The notes under the pieces: model-generated
Told to the model about the DNA's origin: nothing
Database searches by the model: none
The model's input: only the letters and a program-made list of their open reading frames with translations
Origin: Salvelinus alpinus
Taxonomy: Eukaryota; Chordata; Actinopteri; Salmoniformes; Salmonidae
Direction: 5' to 3'
Assembly: GCF_045679555.1 (NCBI RefSeq)
Contig: NC_092120.1
Coordinates: 12,885,805 to 12,949,804, forward strand
Length of the DNA: 64,000 bases
Made by a program: the position numbers and the translations under genes
Shown: positions 51,628 through 64,000 of the stretch, piece by piece
Position numbering within the stretch: position 1 is the stretch's first letter
Layout: the number at the start of each line of letters is the position of its first letter

Positions 51628-54600
51628 ATGCCTAGCCTGCTGGTTCTAGCAGGGATCATGGAGAAAAATGGGGGCTACGGCGGGGATCTAGCCGGCTCCG
51701 GGTTCGGAAGCGAAGGTCTCCTTGTGCCACCCGACGAGGAAGAAGACGACTCCCGTGCCCTGAGGGTCGCGCTGGGCCAGCTGTCTCTACTGGGGCTTGG
51801 TGAAGGCGAGGACGGTGGCGGGGCTCCTGGAACGGGAGTACAGGATCGGAGTAACAATAACAATAACCATCACAACCATACCAATAATATTGGCGGAGGT
51901 GGTGGTGACACAGGGCTTTTGCAAGGGAAGAACAAGTTATGTGTCCTGTACGAGGGTTCTTCAAGTGAGACGAAAGGACGAGGCTGCAACATAACAGAAT
52001 GCGTCCCCGTGCCCAGCTCAGAACATGTGGCCGAAATAGTGGGGAGACAAGGTAAAGATTCCAACCAAATGTTCCTATTGAAAGTTATGTTGCTGTTCTG
52101 AGCTAAATGTGTCTCCCTGTAGTTTGTAGGGTGTTTTGATAATGCTCTAACTGTTACGTTAGCTGGTGTTATTGATATAGAAAAGGGAGTGGTGTTATTT
52201 TTTGTTGTATTCTACCACTCTTTGACCATGGTAACAAATCTGTTTCAAGTTAACATACAGTGGCAGAAACTGCACCATTGTTGCAACTAGGCTCGGTTCT
52301 ATTGTCCGTCTAGTGAATTTCAAATGTGGGGAGACACAAAGCAGGACTGTAACCGTTACCTCATGGGCGCATTATTCTACATCCAGCCATCAATGTCAGC
52401 TCACAGACGCACACTTCAGGCAGGGATAGCACTTGCTTCCTTTGTCGTCTGAACGCGCGAGACTGTTAAAAAAAACGCAACGTGCTACTGGTAACGGAGG
52501 AATCTCGTTCGCCCTGAAATGTTTACAAATGATTTATTCTCTTTATTGTGAATATAACTTGGATTTGAGTAACGATTGACGTTTTCAAGCTGTTGTTTTC
52601 GGTTTCGTAAATTCTAATTATGTTCATTGTTTTTGTTGCTGACTGCCCCAGTGACACAATTAGACAATGGCAAAAGTGTTTCTCTATTTTCTCTTTTCTT
52701 GAGCAGTTTAAAAGTGAATTCCCAGATTTAAGATGGATATATCTGTGTATTGAGTAATTGTCGAAGACCTCGACATGAACTTGAATGACAGCAGCTGTCA
52801 AACAAAGGTGTGAAAGTGAGAGGAGGGTGAGGGGAGGGGTACATTATTAGGCGGTGTTACCAGTAGACACTTGGGATGATCATAGGAATCGAAGCGTGAC
52901 TCAGCCAGAAGTTGAACCATCGTGTCGAGTTGAATGTTGTGTGGTTCTTCTATTTTCTGATATAAGATAAGAACAAATAATAACAAAATATGTGGCCTTT
53001 TTAAAACCTATTGCCCATATTGTTATTGTGATCAACTCAAAATGGCTATTTATCAGACTGTAAATATATTGATTCTCCAGATTGCTTGTAACCTGTCCAA
53101 CTCTCAGAACCAGCAACTCAAGGCTGTTGATTTTTATTTATTGCTTTGTGCTACATGGGTGGTTTTGTTTGACTGCACCTATTGTTGTGATGAGTCCAAA
53201 AGATACAGAGGGGTTGGTTAGACAAGCAAGGATAAATGGGTGGGTCAGAGGCACTGGGCATTGAAAGGGAGTCACACCCAGACACCCAAACCAAGGGCTC
53301 CCTTACCTAATGGGGGGCGGGGGGGTAAGGGGAACCAATTCAGCCAGTGAATCCTAATTCATGTTTTGGGGGGTTACACAAATAAACAGGTCCCCACAAT
53401 GTCAACTGGGTCCAAGGCAACAGAGACCATTTGCTTCAACTCCATTTTTTCCACAGATGTGGGGATCTGGTTGTTGTTGTGCCGTTAAGTGCCCTCATCT
53501 TCCTGTGCATCTCCTGTTCGTTACTCTGAAGTGTAAGCTTCACATTTTAATGGGGTAACTGAAGACAGCCAGAGGGTGGATCCAGTGAGCACAAGTGCAG
53601 CAGAGGGCTTTGTGTTGACTGAGAAGTGCTGATTTGGGGGATTTGGGATGAGCTCCTTTTGATTCAGGGCCTCGTTAGTTAGTTCACATTCAACGCCCTC
53701 CTTCCCAGGGTCGCCTACTGCCTGGTGAATCTGGCAAGTTAATGTTCCGTCCTGGAGAAGCAAATATTATCGTTTTGTCCTTTGTCAAAGTCATTTGAAT
53801 TGATTCTGGAGGATGATTTTGTGTCGTCTAGGGCTATATTATTACGACTTTAGGTCAACGGCGGGTTTGCTGTGCATGCGCCACTAACAATGCACACAGT
53901 ACTGGAAAGCATGCTCTCCAAATGAAAGACATGGCATACAGTTGTGGATTGATCTAGAATGATCTTTGTCATTTGCCTGAAGGAAATTATAAAGGTTCCA
54001 GTGGAGTACTTTTCTTTGTCTCCTCTGTTCATAGTTTTACGTTTTACGTTGCCTATTGGTCTCAACTTAAATATCTATTCACCTTCCTGCTACAAAGGAT
54101 CACAAAACCTTACATCTATCCTAAGTTAACACATGGTTTAATATAATTAACATTGTGGTTATTACATGAGTTATAACTATCATACATATTATAAAGCTTG
54201 AGTGTTCCTTCTAACACCATCATGCTTGAACCCCAACTAATATCATCACCGCCATCGTCCTCAATAAATAAATCATAATTGTAGTTTGAACTCTTCAGCC
54301 CCCAGAGCCTCACTGAGTCACTCAGTCAGTGCCATCTAGGCTTCTGAAGTTTGTGCCCTAGTAAGTGGGGCTATTTAGTAGCATTAGGGAAGCACATTTC
54401 CCTCGGATAGAGGTGATCATGACATTTGATCCACACTGCTAAAGTCCCTGCCCAGGGACTGCAGTTGAAAATAAGCAGGTTGGCTAAAACTGGCACTTTT
54501 ACAGTAATGTTGATTAATGTGCACTGTCCCTGAAAAAACGACATTTAATAAAGTAAGTAAAGTAAAGTGTATTTAGGCTACTGATGTAATGGTGTGCTGT

Positions 54601-56841
54601 GATTTGTAGTGCTACTCAGAAAGACGAGCTGAGACCTGACCATTGAATAAATTGCTAGTTATTGTTACCAGACCACGGACATACATACGCCTCTTAAAGA
54701 CCCTGCTAAGGGGAGACACTCTGGGATTCTTAGGGGTGGAACATAAACTTGCATTTCAGAATGAGAACTGTAGCTGCACACCTGCGTATATATGACACCA
54801 CTGGCTGCTTTAGTGGGGCATTGCATACCGTTTCCTGTTAGGCGTAATATACAGAGTACGACTGTGTTTACCATATCCCTCTTGACCTCAAGTGCTCTTA
54901 ACAACCCTACTCTACAATTACTCATTTTTTATTCCCCTCTGCATTATTACAACGTCTCAGTATTAGAGACTAAGGTAATTTGACATGAAATAGCATTAGC
55001 CTGTACTCTCTCACATCTAGGATCTCGCTAAAAGCACTTAATATAGTCAGCTTTTACACACTGATCAAAAACAGAGCAAATGCACTGCAATAAACGACCC
55101 AAAAATGATGTTTGTGTGGGCCGGAGGTACCAGACTTATCAGTTCAAGGAGAGGGGCTGGTTGTTCGTGGCAACACTGTTGAATGCATCCATAACTGTAG
55201 CCATAGCACAGAATAGTTCTGATGTCCTTTGGAAACAGGTACAATAACTCATCTGTTTATCAATGTTTGTACATAGGAAATCAAATAATGGGGTGTTCTA
55301 AAAATACTTTGATGTCTACAGTCTCTTCAATTATTTCAGATTTTACAGCAGATTGAGACTTGATGTCATGTGAAAACATGTGACTTAGTAATGATAATCT
55401 TGGCAGAAATGGGAAAAAAAGTGTCATACTGTAAAATGTTGTAAAGGGGATAAAGACTGGTGACCATTTCTGGACTGTCTAAAAACTCTGAAGTTGCGGG
55501 CATTTTAGACCAAAATTTGCCATCTTTTAAAAAGGTATGTCAAAGGTCAACTATCAATTCAGTCTTTGTTTCCATAGAAGAGGAAAACATAAAACCATGT
55601 AGTAGTAACAATCTTAGCTATTTCAAACTCCTTATATTTGATGAGTGTAACAGAAAAATGAAATCATTGTGACCTTGGCCATTTTCAAACTTTGCCTTTT
55701 TGTTTCTGCAGGTTGCAAGATCAAAGCCCTGCGGGCCAAGACCAACACCTACATCAAGACCCCCGTGAGGGGCGAGGAGCCTGTGTTTCTCATCACGGGC
55801 CGAAAGGAGGATGTGGCCCTGGCCCGGCGCGAGATCATCTCTGCCGCCGAGCACTTCTCCATGCTCCGAGCGTCCCGGAACAAGCTTGGTGTGTCATTCA
55901 GCGGTTCCCCGCCTGCGCCCCTGCCAGGCCAGACCACCATCCAGGTGAGGGTGCCCTACCGCGTGGTGGGGCTGGTGGTGGGGCCCAAGGGTTCCACCAT
56001 CAAACGCATCCAACAGCAAACCTGCACCTACATCGTCACCCCTAGCCGAGACCGTGACCCTGTCTTCGAGATCACGGGATCACCCAGCAACGCCGAGAGG
56101 GCCCGTGAGGAGATCGAGGCGCACATCGCATTCCGAACGGGAGGTCTGCACGACCACAACAACGAGAATGACTGCTTGGGGCCGGATGGCGGCAGCCCAG
56201 TAGGCTCCGGGGGTCTGGAGAGTCGCCTGCAGCAGGTGTGGGGTCTGCAGGGGGGCCAGCGCAAGCCATTGACCAGTAGCTTCCGCCAGAACTTCTCAGA
56301 TGCCATGGTTGGAGGAGGGGAAGGAGGTGGGGTAATCTTCAGCAAGGGCAACTTCAACAGCCCTGGAGAGAAGCCCTGCTCCTACTTTGGCTCAGAGGGC
56401 ACCCAGAGTTGGGGAGACCCAGACTACCCAAAACAGGTGGCCTTCTATGCCCAGCAGCGCTCCAAGAGCTTTGGAGGCCTGCCCCTGCCCCTAACCAGAC
56501 TCTCTCCAGGCCTTTCTGACCCCTGTGGAGGGAACAACGGCAACTCCTCGGGCACCAGCATCACTATTCTGTCTGGCTCGCCTCATGCCCAGGCCCGCCG
56601 TGCCCACAGCGAGCCAACCTCGGGCGTGGGGTTCCCTGGACGCCTCCCTGTACCGGACTCGCCACCGGCCATCCTCCGGGACTGCATGACCTGCTTCGAG
56701 AGCAAAGTGACGGCCGCCCTGGTGCCCTGCGGCCACAACCTCTTCTGCATGGAGTGTGCCATCCGCATTTGTGAGCTCAACCATCCAGAGTGCCCGGTGT
56801 GCCACACCCTGGTCTCTCAGGCTATCCGAATATTCTCCTAA
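51628..56841 (+). CDS. mex3a: MEX3A RNA-binding protein with two KH domains and RING finger, two exons
   Basis: Exons 51628-52051 and 55712-56841 give 517 residues. MEX-3 proteins bind mRNA 3' UTRs through KH domains, move between nucleus and cytoplasm, and have a RING-type E3 domain; MEX3A is linked to stem and progenitor cells. The start is at MPSLLVLAGIMEKNGG, aligning with human MPSLVVSGIMERNGG; an in-frame ATG at 51604 is not conserved. An acidic/Gly-rich and Asn/His-rich region (about 35-95) precedes KH1 (about 124-188, loop GRQG at 139-142) and KH2 (about 217-280, loop GPKG at 232-235). A Ser/Gly/Pro-rich linker follows, then C3HC4 RING (Cys466, 469, 481, His483, Cys487, 490, 502, 505) and the end QAIRIFS. 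The choice of MEX3A over B/C/D rests on that N-terminus and on lmna being its neighbour. Confidence 0.95.
52052..55711 (+). other. mex3a: mex3a intron 1 (3.66 kb)
   Basis: Donor gtaaag after 52051 and acceptor tttctgcag ending at 55711, phase 1. No repeats of the families listed elsewhere and no other gene were recognised. A G-rich run lies near 53310-53326. The intron cuts between the third and fourth residues of the first KH loop. Confidence 0.85.
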
Positions 56842-59800
56842 AAAACACCACGTCAGTTTTTATCATTCGTTTTATCACAGTGTTTGTTTGACATTTATTT
56901 ACTATTATTATTATGATTATTATTATTATACTTTTCTCAGAAAATTTTAAACAAACAAGCAGATATTTTAGAAGGCACTGCTTGCTTTACTAAAAAGTAT
57001 AAGAAATATTTTGAATTTTTTCTTTTATATATATATATATATACATATATATTTTATAAAAGTTTTGTTTATAAGAAAAGTATAGTACCTAGCATTTTTT
57101 TTTTTTTTTTTACTGCTGCTGTTTTTCATTCACGAATCACAGTGTGGGCGGAGTAGATAGGAACGTGAACATTTTACGATTCAGATTTATTTTACCATGA
57201 AGTTGTTTTATATGGAGGAATGGAAGGAGGTGATCATTGAGGTTCAGTTTAACTCCCTGGTATCTTATCTGTACCTGAATGATATAGGAAGTCAAAATCA
57301 AACAGAAGGAAAAATATTTAATCTTTCATTGCACCTTACAATCGTCTTAGTTTTGGATAGTCAGATTAATGATTGTCAATCATCCAGAAAAATGACGTAA
57401 CTGATGAAAAGGTAAATCCCCCAATGTGGCAAAAAAATAAATGGAACAAACTGTGATATTGTCATTGAAAGTCTAAATTTGTTCCAATTGAAAGACAGAC
57501 TATTCCATCATTGTCACCTTTCTGACATTTGTATCCCTTTACAAGCTCGTTGTTATACCTGGTAGTCCTCCCTAAACACCTGTAAGAATGGTAACAATAT
57601 AGGACAGAATAGCAGACAAACGCCTTTCTTTATGCACATATGTTTTATAGATTTCATTTTTCACAAAGAGGTGAATGAATGCTACACATTGTATTGCTGA
57701 AATGTTCACTTCTGTTACACCTTGAATATCACTGCAGTTTGGTGAAAAGTTTCAGCGATGCCTGTTCCTCGTGGCACTTGAAAAGCATGTTTCTTTCGCC
57801 GGTGTTAAGCACTGATTTCATTTGTGAGGCCAAAAGCCTTGGAATTCTTCCAGTTGGCTAATTTGGGAGATCCGTCTCCCCGACGGACTAGTTTCAAAGC
57901 CAACTAATACCCACTTTATTGTCTTATGTGGTAATTTAGCTGTTATCTGAACGATGTAGGACAAAAACGAGAGCCACTTTTGACAGGCATCTCTCTGAGG
58001 TTTGCGCAGTTAGAGCGTCAGCAATTAGAGTGGACAGAAGCTGAGGAAAACACTGAGCTGTTCTCTGAATTGGTAATAGAGTGTGCCTAAATGGGCGAAA
58101 AGCTCCTAGAATACAGTACCACCATCCACAGAGCTCCCTCGCCATCCCAGTCCAGCAGCTTTGTATTTTAGCTCAGAGGCCTATAATTATCAGAGCTGTG
58201 CAGGAGCAGGTGTTTAATAGCGCACTGTGGGTGTGACCTCAACTTGGAGGTCTTTTTTAGCCCCCTCTTTTTCTATTTTCTTTGGGAGTGCCCCCCCCCC
58301 CCCGCTTACTGTTCGATCGTTGGCTATTGAAGGTAGTAATGACTGCCGACCCACAATGCATTGCCTCCCTGTGTTGGGCGTATTGTCTATGCCCAGTGGT
58401 GGCGTGGGCCCGGAGTGCTCGGACACGGCCCGGAGAGACTCATTGATAATTAGGCAAATTGTCCGGTCCAGGTGCGGACCGTGCGGGGGACCCTGGTGCT
58501 GACCGCCCCATCCCTCTGTCACAGGCACAGAAGGTCCAGTCTGGGTGCAGCTGGGCGAATGGGACCCCTCCTTCCATATCCCCCTCCTTCTCTGCTCCTC
58601 TGAGCTATCCCTACTGGGGAGAGGGGCCTCCTTTGTCCCAACACTCAGGAAAAAAGCAGCATATGAAAGAAAGAGACCAACTGAACAGGCTGCCAGCTCT
58701 GAAATGAGAGTGAGGGGACTTTGGAGAAAGAAAGGATATCAACAGTGTCAGTAGATACAGTAATTACCTAGTGTAAAATTCTGACACAGAGATCCAATTC
58801 TTTGAAATTTCCCACTGAACTAGATGTCTCCATGTGTTCTCAATACGATAAGGGTGTGAAAACATGCAGACATATATAATTTAAGAGTACGAGGAGTCTG
58901 ATCACTTGGAGTTCATCACCCCACCACAATTTGGATGGAGGCCTTTGTGACAGAGAGTGAGTGCAGATCGAAGTTTCCATAGAGAGCCCCCCTCTTTATC
59001 TCCCGTCTGTATGGGACATCCTGCAGCTGCCCACTCACCACAAACACACAGGCTTAGCCAATGGCAGGCTAGCACTGGGCTTTCAGAATGAAATCAGACG
59101 ATTGTAATTGACAGGAAAGCGGAGGAAACGCCCCATTTAGCCACCACTCATGCTGAATCAAATTACACACCCTTTGCCTCTGCCTTAGCCCCAGCCTGGG
59201 GATTTCAGAGGGAGGGAGGGGGGATTAGAGCCGTTGGAGGATAAGAGGGGGGCTTTTTGGGGTGGAGAGAGAGAAGGCTGCTCCCAAAGAAAAGAGAACC
59301 TGCAGATCTAGTCTTTGTGAGGGGTCATTTGTGTGTCTTCAGTGAAGGGGTAGTTAGAAGGCTGCTGCCTCATGTTTGCTGGTGGTGGCAGGTGAACAAG
59401 GACATGCTGGTGATTCAGCTGGTCTCCCACTAACACTGCATCAGATCGCTCTATTGCGTTTTTTCAGGAGAACACTTTTGCTCAACTTCTGTCCATCAAA
59501 ATATGATGAATAGTTACAATAGACTGTTGTCCCAAGTCTAGGCAGCAACAGAGCCCCCATTTCCCCCATTGTATTGTCAGCAGACCACTCCTGCTGTCCG
59601 TGGACTGTGAAGAAATTGTACTTTCAGAGTATCTAAATTCTATTACATATATAGAAATGAATTGAATATTTATGAATGGGGAGAACTGTGGTTTGGTCTG
59701 AACTTTCAATGACAATTTCAAGGCAGTATAACGCTGTCAAATGAATATAGTATTTTCTATTCTTTTTTATTTTGTTTTAAGCCTTAATATTTTGTATTAA

Positions 59801-62800
59801 TATTTCTTTCACTTTGGCATGAAAGTTTAGTGACATACAGTAGGCCTTCAATAGTATTGCCCCTTAAAAAAAAACTTTCACGAAACTATTTGTCAGAAAA
59901 TAATGTGAATCAACCTGGTTGGGTGGGATTAAATGGAATTGGGAAATTAGGCTCATAAAGACTTTACATTAAAATATAGAGTAAAGCACCTTATGAGAAA
60001 ACGCATATAATTAATACCAAACTGACCGCTGATGGTGAATATTTCTTCATAGATTTTGAAAGACATGCACATAAGGTTTCCCTATCATGTTTTTATAATA
60101 TAATTATTGTTATTCCTTGTAGTAGTGGTATTATGGGAGACCTCTCATCCATTCAGTCAGTACTGATGACTTGGTTGAGTTTGCACTGGTTTAATGTAGA
60201 GGGCTTTTTAGAGAGTCTCACTGTTTTAGAGGCTGTGGGAGAAATTTGCATTGTGCTTTATGAGAAAGGATTCTGCGCATCTGTGTATATATATATCAGT
60301 AATTTACGTCCAGTCAAATGCCTGCTATATAAGTGGGATTTTGATTATTTTTACAAGGTGAAAATATCCCTTTGAATTTGTTTGTTTATGGACTTTGAAG
60401 ATCACTTTGATTTATATATATATATATATAATGTCCCCTCATCCTTAAACATAAAGACATATATTGATAGGCTACTTATATGTGTGGATCTAATAAACTT
60501 AAGCATTTCATCAAGTCAAATATATAGATAAGAATACCACAATACCACATACTGTAATGATGAATACAGGGCTGTATTGATGTTTCCACTGACAGATACC
60601 GATACATTCTCTCAAATATGTAAAGACGTGTTCTAAAATATTCCTAGATCCTTTTGGATGAATCAGGTTTTATGTACATTAGGATGAAAAGCAATAATGT
60701 CAATACTGCAACAGTAAACAAAAGAGCCAGTTTAGTAAGTTCAAAGAATTCAGCGCCATCCATAACACAACCTTGATTCATTTGAATATTACTCCATTTT
60801 TGTCTATCTTCTAAAAATGCATATGGATTTATGCCAATGTAGGACGAGAAATGTAATTAATTAGTATCGGTTTCAGGCACAAGAGCATGTTTTTGTTGCC
60901 TTCCTACGTCTTGCTTTTAGTAATTTTTGACTGCTTAATCCCGTCTTTTTCACATTGAATATTAATAAGACTGCAAGCATACCTCAAATACAGGGTGTGC
61001 CACCACCAGTGCAACCTCAAGATTTCCTTCTCTTAGTATCTGTGGAATTTTGAGAACACAATACCTATTATTTGGAAGAAACCAATTGCATTGTAAAAGT
61101 AAGCTTTTCAGTGTAAACATACAATGCTTTTCAGGAACATAACATGAACAATTGAGGCATTTCCTGTCTGTCGAAAGCAGGAACTCATAACTCCTATGGT
61201 GATAGATTGGTGTTTAAGTGACAACTTAAATCACACACTAAAGTAGACGCAATGGTAAAACAGAAGGTTGGATTATTTCCATAGGATCTGTCGAAGACCA
61301 TATGAACATATTCTGATGCCCAATGCATTGAGCCAAACATTTTCATCACTTGACAAAGTAGCATTTATTTAACATGTATTACTCTGTATTTATTCATGTT
61401 TAGGGAGAAACGTTTATAGTTACCATAAGCATATCATGAGAATATATTTCAGTTTTTAGATTGGTTCCAAAACATGTTTTGTAACTGATTTGATGGCACA
61501 ATTTAATTATTTCTTTATGCTGTCTGTTATAAGTAGTTGTCATTATCCAGCTTTTAGCTGATTTAAAATAAAAGGTCAAAAGGTAGCCAAAGAACAAAAC
61601 CTTGGAAGAGGTTCGAGGACATCTATAGGAATGATATTGCTGATCATAAGCTTACAATTCTACAAATGTTAACACATTTCGCCCTTATCATAGTTTGGAT
61701 TTATTGATGAAGGTGGCTGAGGTCAATACAATAATAATCAGCTTTTGTTTTTAATAACCCACTCGTGATAGTTTTGTCAAAAGTCATACAGCATACAAGC
61801 TTCAGTCAATATTGAAATGGACCTTGTCTCAATAAAGACATCCTGTTTCAGTTTGGTCTTTTTTTATGCTACAGTAGCTTCAGTGATCAACTACCCAATC
61901 ACTGCCCAAAGACACCAATCCCTCTTACATTGTATTTATATTGGTATTATTGCCAACTTAGATTTATAAATAATTATGTCAATAAGTTTTGTTTTATCAT
62001 CACAGCTGTTAATGTGAAAAGGCTGGACTTGTCTTGGGAAGTTTATGTTTCTTCAGAATGGGGCAGGAACACATACTAAATTAGAAAAAGAACAGGTAGA
62101 GATTTGTATTTGTTTACAATTCTGTTCAAATTCATGTTGAATTGCAGCTGAAGGGCTAGATTCGTCTCAAAGACCCCCGACTGAACAATAGTTGAATAAT
62201 GCATAAGAAAGTTGTTAAGATTACACAAATACCCTGCAGTACCTTTGTTAGAGTTCAAAAATAATACTGCGGTTTTAATTTAATATTGTTTCTAGTTAAC
62301 TCTATTCTCCATGTCGAAGTATGATAGCTGAAGTTTAGTACAGTACATAAGAGTAACAGTAAAATTAAGATCCCATGGCATTAACATATTTCATCAACAT
62401 AACCACAAGGTATATAAAAAAGCTTTAAAGAAATTCAAATGGACATATATTTAATTCCATATATTTACCTTGAGGTGTAATTGATATAGAAATTTAAATA
62501 ATGACTGTCTTATAAGATGAGGTGTAGCTTGATATATGCACCCAGTATATGAAGTACTCCACTTCCTTTAGTGGAGAAACAAAGATGGCGGTGAGATAAC
62601 TCTTAGGGGGATGTCTATTTCATTAACTATTTTTTTCAATTGTTAGTGTTCTTTACAATATATTAAAGTAACCATAGAAACTCTGAACAGTTTTCTTCTC
62701 TTTAAATGTACAACTCTTTATGCATTATGTATAACAATAATAGCACCCCTTTCAAGGAGTGATAGGAAATCCTTTAAATTGATGCACTTAAGCAATTATT

Positions 62801-64000
62801 CCGATCTATCATAATCGCAAGATGAGCAAGTAATGCATTTAAATGTAAAATAAATTACCAGTGCACTCCTTTTACCTATTGGTTTATACATTTTAAAGTG
62901 AGCTGGAAAGAATTTGTGAGAAGGTTTCACCGCAGTCTATATTTGAGTTCTTCCACATACATTTATAGAAAGCAACTTTAAAAAAAAAATATTATTACAG
63001 TTTCTTAAATCTATTTTGCTAACATGGGTTATTATTTCATAGAAAGACGGGGAATAAGTCAGTTTCTGGATGTTATTTATGAAAATCTCAAAATGAAGAA
63101 AACATGAGTAACCTCAAGAAATGTGTTTTTTAGTTAAAAATACAAGAAGTTAATATATTTCTAAACACAGGAAAGTTGGTTTCTGCTAACGGTAAAGAAA
63201 AAAAAAATGTTTTATTTATGAAAGTTATGGACTCACCTCCACTGTATTTCATTGTAAATGAAATAAGAGTTGATGTGGGTTCCCCATAGCTTATATTTTA
63301 ACTTCCGATATGCACTATTTCAAAGGACACCAGTGCATTCACATTGGAATTATGACAGAAAATAATATAATATTTTTAGGATTTGGAGGTATTTTAGTCA
63401 CTGAGCATCAATTCCGTGCCTCAATTACACATTTATTTCTTGCATCAGCACTCTTTCTCTATGCTGCTTGCTTACCTTTTCCCCTTTGACTAACCCCATA
63501 CTGACTGGCCCCATTACACATTTCCTCTGGAGTCTTAACTTGCTTTTATTAATCTCTAACTTTTTATGCTAACACAGCTTCAGTTGTGATTGCAATGCTG
63601 AGAACGAGTGATTCAGGTGTCCCGCAAGGGCACATGTAACGTATACAGATACACACACATTCATATGTCTACTACTTGGGACCCTTTGTGATTGGTAAGG
63701 CAAGAGAGGACATCATCAAAGCCTTAATGAATGATTACCTTAAAATTGGGCTTAAGTTTCGTGAAAACATGACAGGGTGAGAGCTGAGCTGAGTGATCAA
63801 TAGTTTAGCACATAGGCACACTGTGTAGTAGATCTATGGTAACCAGCCACACACACACCAACACATTCATATCCGTACTAGTTTGCATGTATCTTGTATG
63901 GTCACCTAGACTGGATAAACACCACAGATCCTATGTGTTTGGTTTTAACACAAGGGGTCTGGGGCTGGTTGTTCCTTGTAGATTTTCATAGTTGGCGCCC
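56842..64000 (+). other. mex3a: mex3a 3' UTR and downstream DNA, no second gene recognised
   Basis: Directly after the stop come A/T-rich runs, (TA)n at 57028-57051, a T run near 57095 and an aaaaaaataaatgg signal at about 57430 that could be one poly(A) site. MEX3 genes usually have long 3' UTRs, so the transcript may go further. Beyond that, to 64000, I saw only AT-rich DNA with short random frames, a poly-C run at about 58291 and (TA)n at 60416-60430. No transposon family was recognised in these 7 kb. Confidence 0.5.

Noticed and set aside
55692..56357. Alternative frames of 60-117 codons inside mex3a exon 2
   Set aside because: Shadows of the G+C-rich KH/RING coding frame; only the frame with KH and RING motifs is supported.

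Overview
The window is vertebrate nuclear DNA, almost certainly from a salmonid fish (trout, salmon or char). It holds three intron-containing protein genes with clear vertebrate orthologues, set in a dense background of teleost and salmonid transposons: Tc1-like elements, hAT-type miniature elements with 8-bp target duplications, a leucine-tRNA-derived SINE with the tail motif ending in ggttaaataaa, a DIRS-type tyrosine-recombinase retroelement, and Ty3/gypsy-like LTRs beginning TGTCACG. The species call is inference from repeat families I recognise; no search was run.

Layout. (1) 1-4843, plus strand: the last 13 coding exons of a PEAR1/MEGF10-family receptor gene, with EGF-like repeats, one transmembrane segment and a tyrosine-motif tail. 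Its 5' part lies outside the window. (2) 28359-7834, minus strand: a complete lamin A gene (lmna) of 12 coding exons, with coil, nuclear localisation signal, lamin-tail Ig fold and a CSIM prenylation box. Intron 1 is about 16 kb and loaded with repeats. pear1 and lmna converge, with 3' ends probably near 5.4-5.5 kb. A likely non-coding first exon of lmna ends at 30377. (3) 30.6-51.5 kb: a transposon-rich stretch between the 5' ends of lmna and mex3a. It holds a non-LTR retrotransposon ORF1 interrupted by a small LTR element, a DIRS relic interrupted by an antisense solo LTR and a miniature element, and a hAT miniature element interrupted by another solo LTR. It also holds a 1.75-kb second copy of the DIRS 3' end, inserted between 127-bp direct repeats. 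(4) 51628-56841, plus strand: mex3a, two coding exons, with two KH domains and a C-terminal RING finger. About 7 kb of AT-rich downstream sequence follows.

The divergent lmna-mex3a pairing matches the human LMNA/MEX3A neighbourhood on chromosome 1q22, which supports both gene calls. The genes do not form one pathway: PEAR1 is a cell-surface receptor, lamin A is a nuclear-envelope scaffold and MEX3A is an RNA-binding ubiquitin-ligase-like regulator.

The strongest unusual signals are structural. They are the direct-repeat-bounded recent copy at 46258-48014, the near-perfect 583-bp inverted-repeat Tc1 foldback at 24104-25671, and the layered insertions with intact target duplications. At gene level they are a GC-AG intron in pear1, large microsatellites at splice sites, a divergent prelamin A cleavage-site region, and an intron through the first KH-loop motif of mex3a. 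I found no convincing new molecular system.
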